DNA of 64,000 nucleotides from Cyathus striatus (lineage: Eukaryota; Basidiomycota; Agaricomycetes; Agaricales; Nidulariaceae). This document shows positions 10,456 through 21,375 of this stretch, one piece after another. The position numbers and the translations under genes are program-made. Below the pieces are notes generated by a model. The model saw only the letters and a program-made list of their open reading frames with translations, had not been told where the DNA came from and did not search any database. The stretch is taken from assembly GCA_025738555.1 (NCBI GenBank), contig JAOVFP010000024.1, forward strand, positions 868,001 through 932,000. Direction: 5' to 3'. Within the stretch, counting starts at the first letter, position 1. Each line of letters begins with the position of its first letter.

Positions 10456-10850
10456 CATGTAGTATTGTTTACGCGAAGCGTTTGGACACGATCGTTCTCT
10501 ATTCACTGTTTTCTTGCCCTTTCATTCGATTTTGATATCACCTGTACTTGATATATTTTATTTAGGGAGAATATAAGTTAGTATACCCCGCCTGTTAATA
10601 GTTTGTGCTTATTGTGTTGTAAACATTTCTGTGAAAGGGGGGAACATGTTTGGAAGGTCTTAAGTAACCCAAGCGTACAGGCGCACTTGTGGGCAATAAA
10701 GATGTGTCCCACTGCGCAGGCTATTCTTGCAACCATCAGCTTCCGCTCTAGCTTGAAGCTTGACTCTTCGTAACAAAAGCCAAGACGGCGACTTTACCTT
10801 TGTTTGCATAAGCACTCTCGTGCGGCGCCGCCAATACCTTCTTTATGATT
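10456..10850. other. Intergenic between the tandem membrane-protein genes
   Basis: The 395-bp gap contains the 3' flank of the first copy and the promoter of the second. I see no coding sequence and no obvious residual similarity to the 5' flank of the first gene, so the duplication is not very recent. Confidence 0.5.
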
Positions 10851-12533
10851 ATGTGGTTCAGACAACACCATGCATTCGTTCAGCTCACTTTCGTTTTCTT
10901 TCAGCTTACAACCTTTTGCAATGCATTTTCATTTCAAGTTTCAAAGCCTACGCAATGCGATAATCTGACGGTTTCGTGGGAAGGTCTGTAATATCCAGAT
11001 CTTTCCCCTGTAGGGTTGCCGTTGACCATTTTTCAACAGGTGGTCAGCCACCATTTCGACTGATTATAGTGCCGGCGAGTCACCGTTTTATTCGTGAAAG
11101 GGTGCAAACAATAACCGTCCTGGGTTGCATCACAGCCGGGTGGCACCACTCGAAATATCAGTATACCCTCAGATGCATTTCAGGAAAATCAAGGGAATTT
11201 CTCTACGCAACTTCAGCTGGCAGTGAACCAAAGGGTATTTTTTGCCATGTCTGACGCGACGGGGGTAACAGCAGGTGGGATATCAGACGTTTCAACTGTA
11301 GGCGATCCTGTGTATGGTGTTTCCTGTAATCTCACCGATCCAGGTATGTAAAAGGTTGCTCTTTAAGTGGGTTCACGTTTGATAGATCTGACAGGAGTTG
11401 ATTTCTTTTTCTCACTTGATGATGATCTGGCGCAATGCAAGTAAGAGATGCACTGTACTTCTGCTTCAGATTAATATTGATTTCCAGCGTAGATCGTATC
11501 CCTTTACGCAATATAATGGAGCAATTCAGCCAATATCTATTCTTGTAAGACCTATTTCCTGCTCCCTATTAAATATCTAATACGTGGTCCTCATATTTCA
11601 TCATAGGTTTTAATACCTCTGGGCCAATCATTTTATCTATATCCACCAATTGGCGACTCCTTTACTTGGTTACCGAATGTTACCGCCGGCACGCCTATCA
11701 CTTTTTCTATGGTTGATTCAAAAGGCAGGAATGGTGGTACTTCAAGCATCCGCGTAACAAAGATTTCCGACGATACCTCGTGTCTTACATCGACATCCTC
11801 GGGCGCAACACCGAGTGAGACGTCGAATCCATCTCAAACAACTCCCCATAGCTCTAACCTTGGCTTAATTATTGGAGTATCAGTGGGTGGCTCTGCGTGC
11901 CTAGCATTAGCTACGCTACTGGCCTGTGTGTGCTGCTTCAGACGAAGGCGACATAGTCATTTGCAGAACATCGATCTCACGTATGATCCCGCTGGAGCTC
12001 AAGCACCGGAACCGACAATGTATCTTCTTCCAGAGCATTATTCTGCTACGCCTTTTCTATTACATTCGCCGACGAATCATGCCGAATCTCTACCACATCA
12101 ATCAACGTCTTCAGCCGCAGATCCATTTCTATCAGCTGAGAATTCAGGCTCTTCTTTTCAAAATACGCACCTTAGTCCAGAGTCTGCTTCTTATCCGACT
12201 CAAGGTTGGCAAACCAGTCCTGCCAGTTCTGATCTCCATCGTAGTGTCATGTCGTCGATGCAGAAAAGATCAAGAAGCATACCACTCGGGATGTCGAATA
12301 ACTCCACTAGTCCTGTTGAAAGTACTTCCGCGGCTCGCATTATAGTTCATACGGACATTACAGAATCAATGGAACTTCCTATCGAGCTACCGCCACGATA
12401 CTCAGAAAGTCGTGCTCCTATTCCCGACTTATTATCATACGGACAGACCCCTTCTCCTTTAACGTCAATTAATTCACGAGTTCATTTACTAAGCGGGAGC
12501 TCAGAAATATCTAAAAACCTTACTAGTTTGTAA
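10851..12533 (+). CDS. Single-pass membrane protein with PPxY cytoplasmic tail, paralogue 2
   Basis: Starts at ATG 10851 with an intact signal peptide (hydrophobic VQLTFVFFQLTTFC, probable cleavage before NAFSF). The extracellular part matches paralogue 1 segment by segment: QCDNLTVSWEGG, TTRNISIP, MSDATGVTAGG, SCNLTDPG, FTQYNGAIQPISI. A Ser/Thr stalk, a transmembrane span (LGLIIGVSVGGSACLALATL, about 11857-11920), Cys-Cys and RRRRH stop-transfer residues follow. The cytoplasmic tail is shorter than in paralogue 1 but keeps IVHTDI and IELPPRYSESRAP. Introns include one likely GC-AG intron (11075-11135) that sits exactly where paralogue 1 has a GT-AG intron. Function unknown; a cell-surface sensor or a trafficking adaptor that recruits a WW-domain ubiquitin ligase are both compatible. 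Confidence 0.87.
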
Positions 12534-12754
12534 AATGTAATATCCTGTATTCTTGGACTATATTTAAATGGGATGCCACCATAGTATAACGACTGATACG
12601 CAGCCCTGTTTTCGCTGATACGGTATGAAATAGACGATGTTAAATCTAGAGAATACATACAAGAAGATAAATCGAAGCAGACGAGTTACAACAATATTAT
12701 AGCCTAATGACGAAGCTGAACGGGACATCGATATAACATGTTCTACCTAAACAA

Positions 12755-13600
12755 CTACGGTGCTATTGGAGGACCAGGTTCAGGCTGTGCCGATTCGTTT
12801 CCAATATTTTGGCGTGCGAAGGCGTCAATCATAGACTCTTGGTCCTTGCGACGACGATGTCTTCTTCGTCTATCTTCCTTGATTATACGTTCAACTTTGC
12901 GCCTTGCCTTGGTATGTAAACGTGGGTCCTGTATGGCTTGCTTACACCTATAACATGCAAGCTCGATACTTGCTAACAAGCGAAGCGTCTCAGAATTGTT
13001 TAACGCCTAAATACGCATTAGAGAATGTTGAGATTATCATGGAAATGACTTTTACATTAAGGGACCAAGAAACTACCCGTGTTCCTTCAACGCATCCAAT
13101 AACAACGAAGTTTCCCCGTTTCTCAGCCTGGAGTTCAGACGACTGCCGAGGTTATCTATGTCAATATGGGATTACCATAAAACGATACGCAACAAACCTC
13201 GCTGAAGGTAGCCATGACTTTTCCGGTTGATACAGTTCGAACCACTAAATGTCATTCGTAAGCTTAAGTGGTCAGGTAACCCACCATGCACTAACCAACA
13301 CGAGAAGAGTGGCCGATGACTTCTTGTGTGACAATTCCTCTCCCTAGATATACCCAGGAATCTCTTTCTGGTCGTCTAATGTGAACCTTCACTTGTATAT
13401 CGCGGAAGTTATCACGCGTGGATGGAACTGAACCATAACCAAGCGCGCGTTAGTAAAACAAACTAAAGAACCAAGTACATTCTGGAAGATATACCTTGGG
13501 TAGCAGGGGCGTCAAGAGATGTGCTCTGCACATCTTGTATGTGGTTATGCGAGTCAGTATGGGCATTACTACCTGTATCTATTTCCATATTGTCATCCAT
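12755..13600 (-). CDS. Conserved fungal protein of unknown function, possible PH-like domain
   Basis: Start ATG 13600 is fixed by an in-frame TAG immediately upstream. Exon 1 encodes an acidic leader (DDNMEIDTGSNAHTD). Then come the exons STRDNFRDIQVKVHIRR, ERDSWVYLGRGIVTQEVIGHSSRVV, VRTVSTGKVMATFSE, LQAEKRGNFVVIGCVEG, TRVVSWSLN and ETLRLLASIELACYRCKQAI, ending in a very basic helix (KARRKVERIIKEDRRRRHRRRK) and a Pro tail. The alternation of short beta-strands around WVYLGRG, followed by strand-like GNFVVIGCV and a final amphipathic helix, would fit a PH/EVH1-like fold, but this is inference. The basic C-terminal helix could bind nucleic acid or serve as a nuclear signal. All splice junctions keep frame. 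I cannot name the family. Confidence 0.75.
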
Positions 13601-14171
13601 CTAGCGAGGGAACGGATAGCGAAAGACGTCGGTGTGTTAACGCTTAAACAGTAACTAGGGGTTAGGAGCACACCTTTAATGAATAGCAGCAATGGTAGCC
13701 TTCGTAAAGAAGCTAGGAACTGCAAGAAAGGGCGCACGCGAGGCGAACGGCAAAGGTAAGAAAGAAATGCAGCCAAAAGCAAGCGGCAGGTCTGAGGCGA
13801 GGTCGAAATCCACTCACCAACCGCGAACCCAATTATCCGTCACGTGCCTCTCGAGTCAATCTATTTTAAAACCCTTTCCATTATAAGTACTACAACATTC
13901 ATATTCTGAGAAAGACAAGAGAAAGAACATGCAGCGACCTCCGCAATGATAGACGAACCCTGTCGTCGAGATCCCATTGATCCATTCATTCATAGCACTA
14001 ATATTGTTTCTTCTTTCTTTCATCATAGCGCCTTTAGTTTGCATTTACTTAGTACTTGGTAGTAACAATGTGGCATTGACGGTGGCGTGCCACTGGCAGC
14101 CAAGGACTGGTATTTAAAAACTCGATATGATAGTACTTCACCAACAATATCCCCTTCCGCCTGTTATTCTA
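13601..14171. other. Divergent intergenic region with a CACGTG box
   Basis: A 571-bp gap between divergent starts. It contains TCACGTGCC at 13840-13848, an E-box core bound by bHLH factors, and AT-rich sequence near 14040-14170. The open frame 13692-13886 is Lys/Ala-rich but has no recognisable product, and I leave it out. Confidence 0.5.
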
Positions 14172-14794
14172 ATGAACAGACATTCTACTACGTATCTCTC
14201 TCTTGATTATTTAGCTCCTGATGATGAACAGGAAGCCCAGAGAGCAGAAATTGAAGCAGACGACAAAGAAATTTCAATTATCGAAACTGAGGTGTGTCAA
14301 TGTTAATATGAGTGTGCAGTGTTTACATACCTCTTATAATTAGAGGGACGAGAAAGACGCGGACTTTCAGCCATCATCACAGGATTTTAGTCAATCTTCC
14401 GAAAGTTCCTACTACTCATCACAATCGTACAATATATATACACAGACCCCGCGCAAACAATATCCAAAAGATGAGCCATCGTTTTCGGAAGCCAGTTCGC
14501 AGGAGCAGCCATCATCACAGAGCTATCTTCACGCCGAGACCATTCCTCTCAGTATCTCGTGAGTTCTCTTGCTACAGATTTATCCCTGATCTAATCCACA
14601 ATTATTGCAGATGTATTCCCCCAGATACGAAGCAGCTCATAGAAAAGGCCTTAAAACAGAAAGAGATCGTGTGCGAGGCCAACCGTACACTTGTAATAAA
14701 CACCATCGCCATCGTACTGGGCTACACCGATTCAAGCAATCAACTGATGCAGGTGCGAAAGATAGCACAGAAAATCACAGGAAATGTGCAATGA
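14172..14794 (+). CDS. Small Ser/Gln-rich protein of unknown function
   Basis: Three exons joined by introns with GTGTGT..TAG and GTGAGT..CAG signals give a ~165-residue protein. The N-terminus is acidic (LAPDDEQEAQRAEIEADD), the middle is low-complexity (SSQDFSQSSESSYYSSQSY, many Gln and Ser) and likely disordered, and the C-terminus is helical: DTKQLIEKALKQKEIV, then VINTIAIVLGYTDSSNQ and RKIAQKITG. The ordered C-terminal ~60 residues could be a small interaction domain. Stop TGA 14792-14794; it converges on TAF5 with a 104-bp gap. Coding is supported by frame-consistent splicing across both introns, not by a recognised family. Confidence 0.6.
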
Positions 14795-14898
14795 CTCGTT
14801 TACATACAATAGTAATATACACTGTGAACTGTTGACGTTGTCAGATAAAATATGATTCTTATAGTAGTTCAATTACGCACGACAACCAGTAAATGTAA

Positions 14899-17650
14899 TC
14901 AGCGAGAGTCAGGAGGAGTGTATACGCCCCCCACGAGACATAGATTGCGAGGAGTGAACTGCACGTTTGTTATCGGCGTTCGTTTAGTCGGGAAGGTGGC
15001 CAGCAAATCGGTACTACAGATAAACTAAATCAAATATTTTTATAACCAAGTTAAAAATCACTTACGATTCGATAGGGTCATCTTCGTATTCTTTTGAACC
15101 ATTCTCTGCAATTCCATTTTCACGAGGTTTTTCTCGACGACCTCCAGTTCCTTTCACATCCCAGCATCGAACCGTCCAATCTGCACCTCCACTGACCAAA
15201 AGATTGGATTCTGCACTAAACGAGAGAGAATATATGGAAGATGTATGCCCGGTCATCTTCTTTATCCTCTTTCCAGAGCCAATGTCCCATAAATTAATGG
15301 CGAGATCCTCGCTAGCCGTCGCAACATATCGTCCATCCGGACTTATAGCAATGGAGCCAATCGTACCCTGATGTCCTATAAAAACTCTAACGCAAGAACC
15401 GCGCTGAACATCCCAAAGACGGGCAGTCCAGTCACTGGAACCTGTGGCAAGGTAAAGGGAGTTCGGATGGAATTGTACGCACTGGAAACGATGCGATAAG
15501 ACAATTCGAAAGAAGGTTATGGGATACGCTTACCTCGACGTCGCTAAGATGCCCGGCATATACCCTGAGGCATGACGTTCTATCTGTAGACCAAAGTCTG
15601 GCGGTTCGATCGCGACTAGCTGTTGCAAAATATATACCCATGGGACTCCACTTCACATCCCAGACTGGATTTTCGTGGCCTCTGAATGCAACAACATTTG
15701 TGAACGTGTCCAAAGACCAGAGTCGAGTTGTAGCATCAGCGGAGGCAGAGAGAAGATACTTGGGAGGCGCAGCAGATCCGCCTAAAGGGTCAAACGCAAC
15801 AGAGTACACAGGTCCGCTGTGTCCAATCAATTTTCTCGTCGTACTGCCTTTCTTTTCTCGTATTTTTTGAAGGGAAGTACCTTTCGTCCAATTAGAAACA
15901 GCTAGTGAAATAATTGCATCACTAACTATCTTTGATAGATCCGGCTACAAAATCACTGCGAAGCCCCCGTAAGCGTTCGCCGTTAAGACTCCACAGTCGA
16001 ATATAACTCTCCGCAAACCCAGCGGCCATAAGAGATGTATCCGGTGAAAATGTGCAACATGGTGACCTATGCTATGATGATTTTTCGGTATGATTAGGTA
16101 TAAAACATTGGACGCACCCTTCTGCCACATCATGTAGGGTATATGTACAGATACTTGGCAGTGCTCTCGCTCGAAGGCTATTCGCTTGGGATGAATTAGG
16201 GTCTACATTAGCCAGAACTGTTGGTTCCAGGCGAATGCGCTTTCTCATGTCTTGTACAGCATGTACTTCCCTTTCGACGTCTACTGTCTTGAATGAAGGG
16301 GGTCTGGGAGGCATATCTGCCTCCGTTGGCGAAACCACCCCCGGAAGGACAGGTGGACGGGAGAACTGAATATCAAAAGGCGCAGTGAGGTCCCTGTCAA
16401 CCATTGCCTGCTCCCTAAGCACACGTTCTGCTTCTGCCCGTAAATCGTCGGAAATCGGGGCGGGACCAAGCTTCAGGTCATTCTTTAGTGAATTAAAAGC
16501 TTGTGGGTCTGTCAAACTCTTGCCTCCAGATGCAGTGCCAGATTGGGGTATTAAAGATGAAAGCAACCCGGTCGATTCCTCCCATGAGTGTGGTGAAATA
16601 TTAGTTGGGTTCGTGGATGTAACTATCAATCCAATATTATTCCTTTTGATAGAAACTGAATTCGTGAAATAACGTACCGTCGAACCGTAGATGATTGTTC
16701 ACAACTCTCATAACTGCTGCTCGACCGCGCTTTCCACGTTCTCCAGTAAAACCTTCTCCACTACCTAAGGCTTCTCCACCAATACCTTCTGTTAGCCATC
16801 CAACCAGAAGACCAAATCCAGAGCGCGACATTCGTATGGCATATTTCTCATTACGAAATCGTTGGGCGAGCTCGTCGTTCTGAACATGTATGGGCAGAAG
16901 AAGAGTGGAAAGATGGTGTATTGTGTGAGAATGAGATAATGAAATTGAACTTGAGAATGTGGAAAAAAAACGAAGTGCTGGTCAAAAGGAATATATATCA
17001 ACGCCAGAAAGCATCAAACACATTGCTGCATACCCGCGTCTTTGAAACCATGCTGAATCAGGTCTAGGTAGAAATGGCAAAATATCGGAAATAGGATTGG
17101 TCGAAATTCAGGCTTTATCGACCATGTTAAAAGTAACTATTGAAAGTAGAAGAAATATCTGACGTACTCTGTACATGTCAAGTGAGCCGTCCACCCACGC
17201 CTCCAGCTCCCGAAAGCCTTCTTGCTTATCGGTAGGATCGAGCGACAGCAACTCTTCAGCCCCAACAGACCCAATGCTCGATATTAAACTCTGTATGCTT
17301 GCAGAGTTTCCCATAGCTGAAAGCTCTTGCAGAACACTGGCAGAATCTTTGAGGATATTTTCACCTGGTTTTGAGGGCTTCTGCGCGAATACAGCAAGAG
17401 ATTTGACGAGTTCTTCTGCACTGACTGTTTCAACAGTCTTTCCTCTGTCTACTGGAGAGCTAGTTTCTAGTTCTTCACGAAACGCTCTCGCGGCTGCAGA
17501 GTGTCCTCTTGAAACGAGATAATCGTGGACAATAGTTTCCGCAGTAGACATATTCGATGAAGTAGCTTCTGCTGGAGGATTTGTCGGAGATGTAACGGCC
17601 GGAGACTGGGAAGACGCAGGGGGTGTGGGGTTTGATATTTGAGAAGACAT
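14899..17650 (-). CDS. TAF5: TFIID/SAGA subunit TAF5 (WD40)
   Basis: Scaffold subunit of general transcription factor TFIID (and SAGA in many fungi). From the N-terminus at 17650: a Ser/Pro-rich leader, a LisH motif (TIVHDYLVSRGHSAAARAFREE), the TAF5 N-terminal domain (FRELEAWVDGSLDMYR then FRPILFPIFCHFYLDL in the next exon; NDELAQRFRNEKYAIRMSRSGFGLLVGWL further on), a linker, then at least six WD40 repeats with clear GH..D..W/WD signatures such as LIGHSGPVYSVAFDP, FRGHENPVWDVKWSP and MTGHTSSIYSLSF. The last exon ends in FTPRNLCLVGGVYTPPDSR and TGA at 14901-14899. About ten introns. Length and order match the family. It is divergent from MAD2 over a 335-bp shared promoter. Confidence 0.95.
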
Positions 17651-17985
17651 GGCGATGGTTGGAGGTTGCAGAAGATCTTAGTACTCAGAACGCAAGTTTC
17701 GATAGCGCTGAACCTAAAGACACAGTAAAGGGATATCGTTAGTGACTGAATATGTCAAAATGTGTCTGCTCAACAGCTTCCAGCTTGGCCCTAGGAATAA
17801 TTTCTGAATGTGTCCATTCAATGTGTCGACATTATTCGAGCTCAAGTTTAAGTTAGCAGTCGACTCAGATCCGGTCACGTGACCCACGTGTATGGTTCAA
17901 AGTGCTTTTGTTCGTCGGACGCGTCCACACTTCAGACCTTTAAATTCCCCATCTCTTTCTGTCCCATTCCTTCCTATCATTTAAC
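17651..17985. promoter_or_regulatory. Shared divergent promoter of TAF5 and MAD2 with paired E-boxes
   Basis: Between the TAF5 and MAD2 start codons lie two CACGTG palindromes at 17876-17881 and 17885-17890, 9 bp apart centre to centre, so on nearly the same helical face. CACGTG is the core site of bHLH factors such as Cbf1/USF/SREBP types. The MAD2-proximal end is pyrimidine-rich. Confidence 0.6.
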
Positions 17986-18822
17986 ATGGCCACAAAGCAA
18001 GCAAATCGTCAAGCTATAACGCTAAAAGGATCCACAGCTCTCGTTACAGAGTTTTTCAAATATGCAGTCAATACGTAGGACACACTACATGAATGCGTTA
18101 TGCTCAAACTAACGATAATGGGCAGCATATTATTTCAGCGGGAAGTATACCCATCGGATGATTTCCATATGGTCAAAAAGTATGGGCAAACGGTCCTGGT
18201 TACGCAGGATCTCGCCTTAGAAAACTATCTCGACCGGTATGTGTTCATTCTAGATGACATGGGTAATTATCTCACATAGCTTCCAGTATCTTGAAACAAG
18301 TGCAAAGTATGTGTACAGTTGATGATCTTTAGGCAGTGGCATTTATAACATGAGATGATCAGAGTGGTTGCTTACGGGCTCTGTGACGCAACTTGTGCTA
18401 GCCATCATATCAAAGGACACACGGACACCATTGGAACGTTGGGTGTTTGACATCAAGCTGGTGGAACCCTCCACTGATTCATCAGAGGCGTGAGTAGATG
18501 AAAGTAGGCGAGCAGGGATGCTTAGTGAACTGAACATGTCGACAGACGTGCACCGAAGCCGGAGGCAGAGATACAGTCAGAAATCCGAGCTATTTTAAAG
18601 CAGATCATTTCCATGGTCACGTATCTCCCAGTGATCCAGGAACCGACGGTGTTCAATATCCTTGCGTACACATCTGAATCGGCGGATGTGCCAGCTGGAG
18701 AATGGGTGGATACAGATCCGCTTGCGATCGAGGCAAGCAAGAGCCAGCAGGTGAAGATGCGAAGCTTCAGCACGGATGTTCACCGAATCGAGGCGATGGT
18801 TGCGTATCGCTACGAGGAGTAG
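17986..18822 (+). CDS. MAD2: Spindle assembly checkpoint protein Mad2 (HORMA)
   Basis: HORMA-domain protein that inhibits Cdc20-APC/C until kinetochores are attached. Exons give MATKQANRQAITLKGS, a segment reading TALVTEFFKYAVNTILFQREVYP, then DDFHMVKKYGQTVLVT, RILKQVQKWLLTGSVTQLVLAI, WVFDIKL, EIQSEIRAILKQIISMVTYLP and finally the safety-belt region ending VHRIEAMVAYRYEE before TAG 18820-18822. All blocks match Mad2 in order, and length (~210 residues) is normal. The short exon IL-KQVQ is flanked by small introns. No catalytic residues apply. Divergent partner of TAF5. Confidence 0.95.
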
Positions 18823-19223
18823 ATACTAGAGGGGCATGGTTGTGTTGATGTAGGATAACATATGTATGTGGAGTGGCAGATAGAATAGAATGATGTGTGG
18901 ACTGGAAGGTTGCTATGGAAGGATGACAAGCAATATACCGACGAGACCGACATGGGAAGAGAGACTAAGAAAAGAAAGTTGGCAACAGACCCAGAATAGC
19001 GGGCAACGACAGCGCTACATTTTTACCTTACATACTTACCTTTGTTCTCACATCCTTCTTGTCCGCTCGTCCTCTTGTTCTCGCCCCTCCTCCTTCTCGT
19101 CCTCTCTCTCCTCGTCCTCTCCTTCACTTTCTCTCGTCTGGCTACGTTCTTTTCTTTTCTCTCCATTCTTTCCGTCTGGCCGGCCCCGGACTCGCTTATT
19201 CCCATCACACACCGCAGCACATC
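18823..19223. promoter_or_regulatory. NoxA leader with long pyrimidine tract
   Basis: About 400 bp between MAD2 and NOX. From about 19060 to 19180 the plus strand is a long C/T tract (repeated CTCGTCC, CTCCTC, TTCTC), typical of highly expressed basidiomycete leaders. Open frames through it are low-complexity Ser/Leu artefacts. Confidence 0.5.
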
Positions 19224-21206
19224 ATGATCTCTTGGTTCCGCAGGGAGTTCCTTACCCCACGACGACTCGTCTTCAATGTCGTCTTCTATGGTCTCCATTT
19301 CTTCTTCTTCGCCTACGGCTGGTACAGTCAGGTATGTACCTTCCAGTGTACCCCTTACATCCTCTAATTCCCACTAGGCAACGAACCACCGCCTCGCTGG
19401 TCTCAACACTCTCAAGTGGTCCGTCTGGATCTCTCGTGGCGCAGGTCTGGTGCTTGCTTTCGATGGAGGTCTCATCCTCGTCCCCATGTTGCGCAATATC
19501 ATCCGTTTTGTCCGCCCAAAGCTCACTTGGTTGTTCCCTGCCGACGAGAATATCTGGTTCCACAGGCAGGTCGCCTACTCCATGGCATTCTGGGCAATGG
19601 TCCATACCACCGCTCACTATGTCAACTTTATTAACGTTGAACGCACTCGTATGTCCTCTGTTGTCACTCTTCTCCTTCCTTGCGCTTACTTTTCCTTAGA
19701 AATCCGCAAACAGATAGCCCTCCAAATCCATTACACTCAGCCAGGTGGAATCACTGGCCATTTCATGCTTTTGATCATGCTTCTTATGTACACCACTGCC
19801 CACCACAAAATTCGTCAACAGTGCTTTGAGGCTTTCTGGTACACTCACCACCTTGCTTTTTCTTCATGATTGGCCTCTACACCCATGCTACCGGATGCTT
19901 TGTTCGTGATACCGCTGAACCTGATTTTCAGCCCTACTTCCCCTTCTATTCCACTGATCACTGTCTCGGATATCTCAGCTGGCGCTTTACTATCTGGCCT
20001 GGAATTATCTACTTCGGCGAGCGCATGTGGAGGGAGTACCGGGCCCGCAGACCTACTCGTCTCTCCAAGGTTCTTGTTCACCCCAGTGGTATGCTATTCC
20101 ACTTCAGCATGGTCGTCCAACACTAACTTTTGCTACCAGGTGCCATGGAGCTGCGTATTGTCAAGCCAAGCTTTAAATACGTTGCCGGTCAGTGGCTCTT
20201 TATACAGATCCCCGAGTTATCCCGCTTTCAGTGGCACCCTGTACGTACAGCCAGCTGCTGTTATGCTTATTCATTAGCTAATATCCACGCTAGTTCACCA
20301 TCACATCCGCCCCCGAAGATCCCTACGTTTCCGTGCACATTCGTCAAGTTGGCGACTGGACTCATGCTCTTGGGGAGCGCATGGGCGTAGGTCCCTCCGT
20401 TGTCGCAGCCATGACCCAAGCTGCCATGAAGGGTGAAGAGAAGTCTGAGAAGACCGGGCAACTTCGAGGCGATTTCGTTGAGATCGATCCTGCCATATCT
20501 TCAATCACGCTTCCGGCTGTACGTATTGACGGCCCATATGGCGCTCCTGCAGAGGACGTTTTTAACGTTGAAGTTGCTGTGTTGATTGGCGCTGGTATTG
20601 GTGTTACCCCTTTCGCATCCATCTTGAAGCATATTTGGTACATGCAACGGAAAGGCAAATTGGGTACTCTTCGCCGCGTCGAGTTCTTCTGGGTTTGTCG
20701 CGATGCTCCTTCATTTGGCTGGTTCCAGACGTTGCTTCAGGAGGTGGAACAAGCCCAGGCAGATCGTAAGTTTACTATGTTCCCATGTGTTGACGTCGCT
20801 GATATCAACGGTTTCTATGTAGCCAACTTCCTACGCATCAATATATATCTTACGCAGAAGATCAACGAAGATATGCTTTGGAACATCGCTGTCAACGATG
20901 CAGGTGCTGAATATGATCCCCTGACGCTTCTTCGTTCCCGTACCATGTTCGGAAGGCCAGACTGGATGGGTATCTTCGGTCAGATGAAGCAAGCAATCGA
21001 GTCGGGACAGTATCTACCTGGCAGTCGATCTCAATTGAAGACAAAAGTTGGGGTATGAAATTATCATATATCTTATTTGATGTCACTCACGCAGAAAATA
21101 GACATATTTCTGTGGACCAGGCGCACTGGCCAAAGCGATCAAGGATGCCGCTGTTCATCACAGTGGACCCAATGTAGAGTTTAGTTTTGCGAAGGAGCAT
21201 TTTTAA
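19224..21206 (+). CDS. noxA: NADPH oxidase A (Nox1/NoxA), one apparent 1-nt deletion
   Basis: Transmembrane flavocytochrome making superoxide from O2 with NADPH; in fungi required for fruiting-body development and hyphal fusion, with NoxR and Rac as partners. Visible: six-helix ferric-reductase part with the haem histidines in RQVAYSMAFWAMVHTTAHYVNF and FWYTHHLAF, FAD motif HPFTIT (His-Pro-Phe split by an intron), NADPH motifs DGPYGAP and GAGIGVTPFASIL, and the terminal FCGPGALAK and FAKEHF. No EF-hands, as expected for NoxA. The frame fails at 19857-19861, where GCTTTTTCTTC reads FSS-stop; one more T restores FFFMIGLYTHATGCF and the rest is intact. Six short introns. I regard the gene as functional with a homopolymer error. 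Confidence 0.95.
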
Positions 21207-21375
21207 TCTCTTGTTCGGCAAGCCGAGGGTTTTTAGTATTGCACTTGATTAGAACTGTGTAATATGTATCTGCTGCTTATAACGATTTCTTGCTTTTGTT
21301 ACGAAATTAAGTATAGACATTATATAAGATAATTATTTAACAGGAATTTTAAAACATGCTACAATCTAAAATATA

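Noticed and set aside
13692..13886. Lys/Ala-rich 64-codon frame on the plus strand
   Set aside because: It is in the divergent promoter, has no splice-linked continuation and resembles no product.
19224..21206. NoxA as a true pseudogene
   Set aside because: A single missing T in a run is the only defect, and all other functional motifs and six introns are intact.
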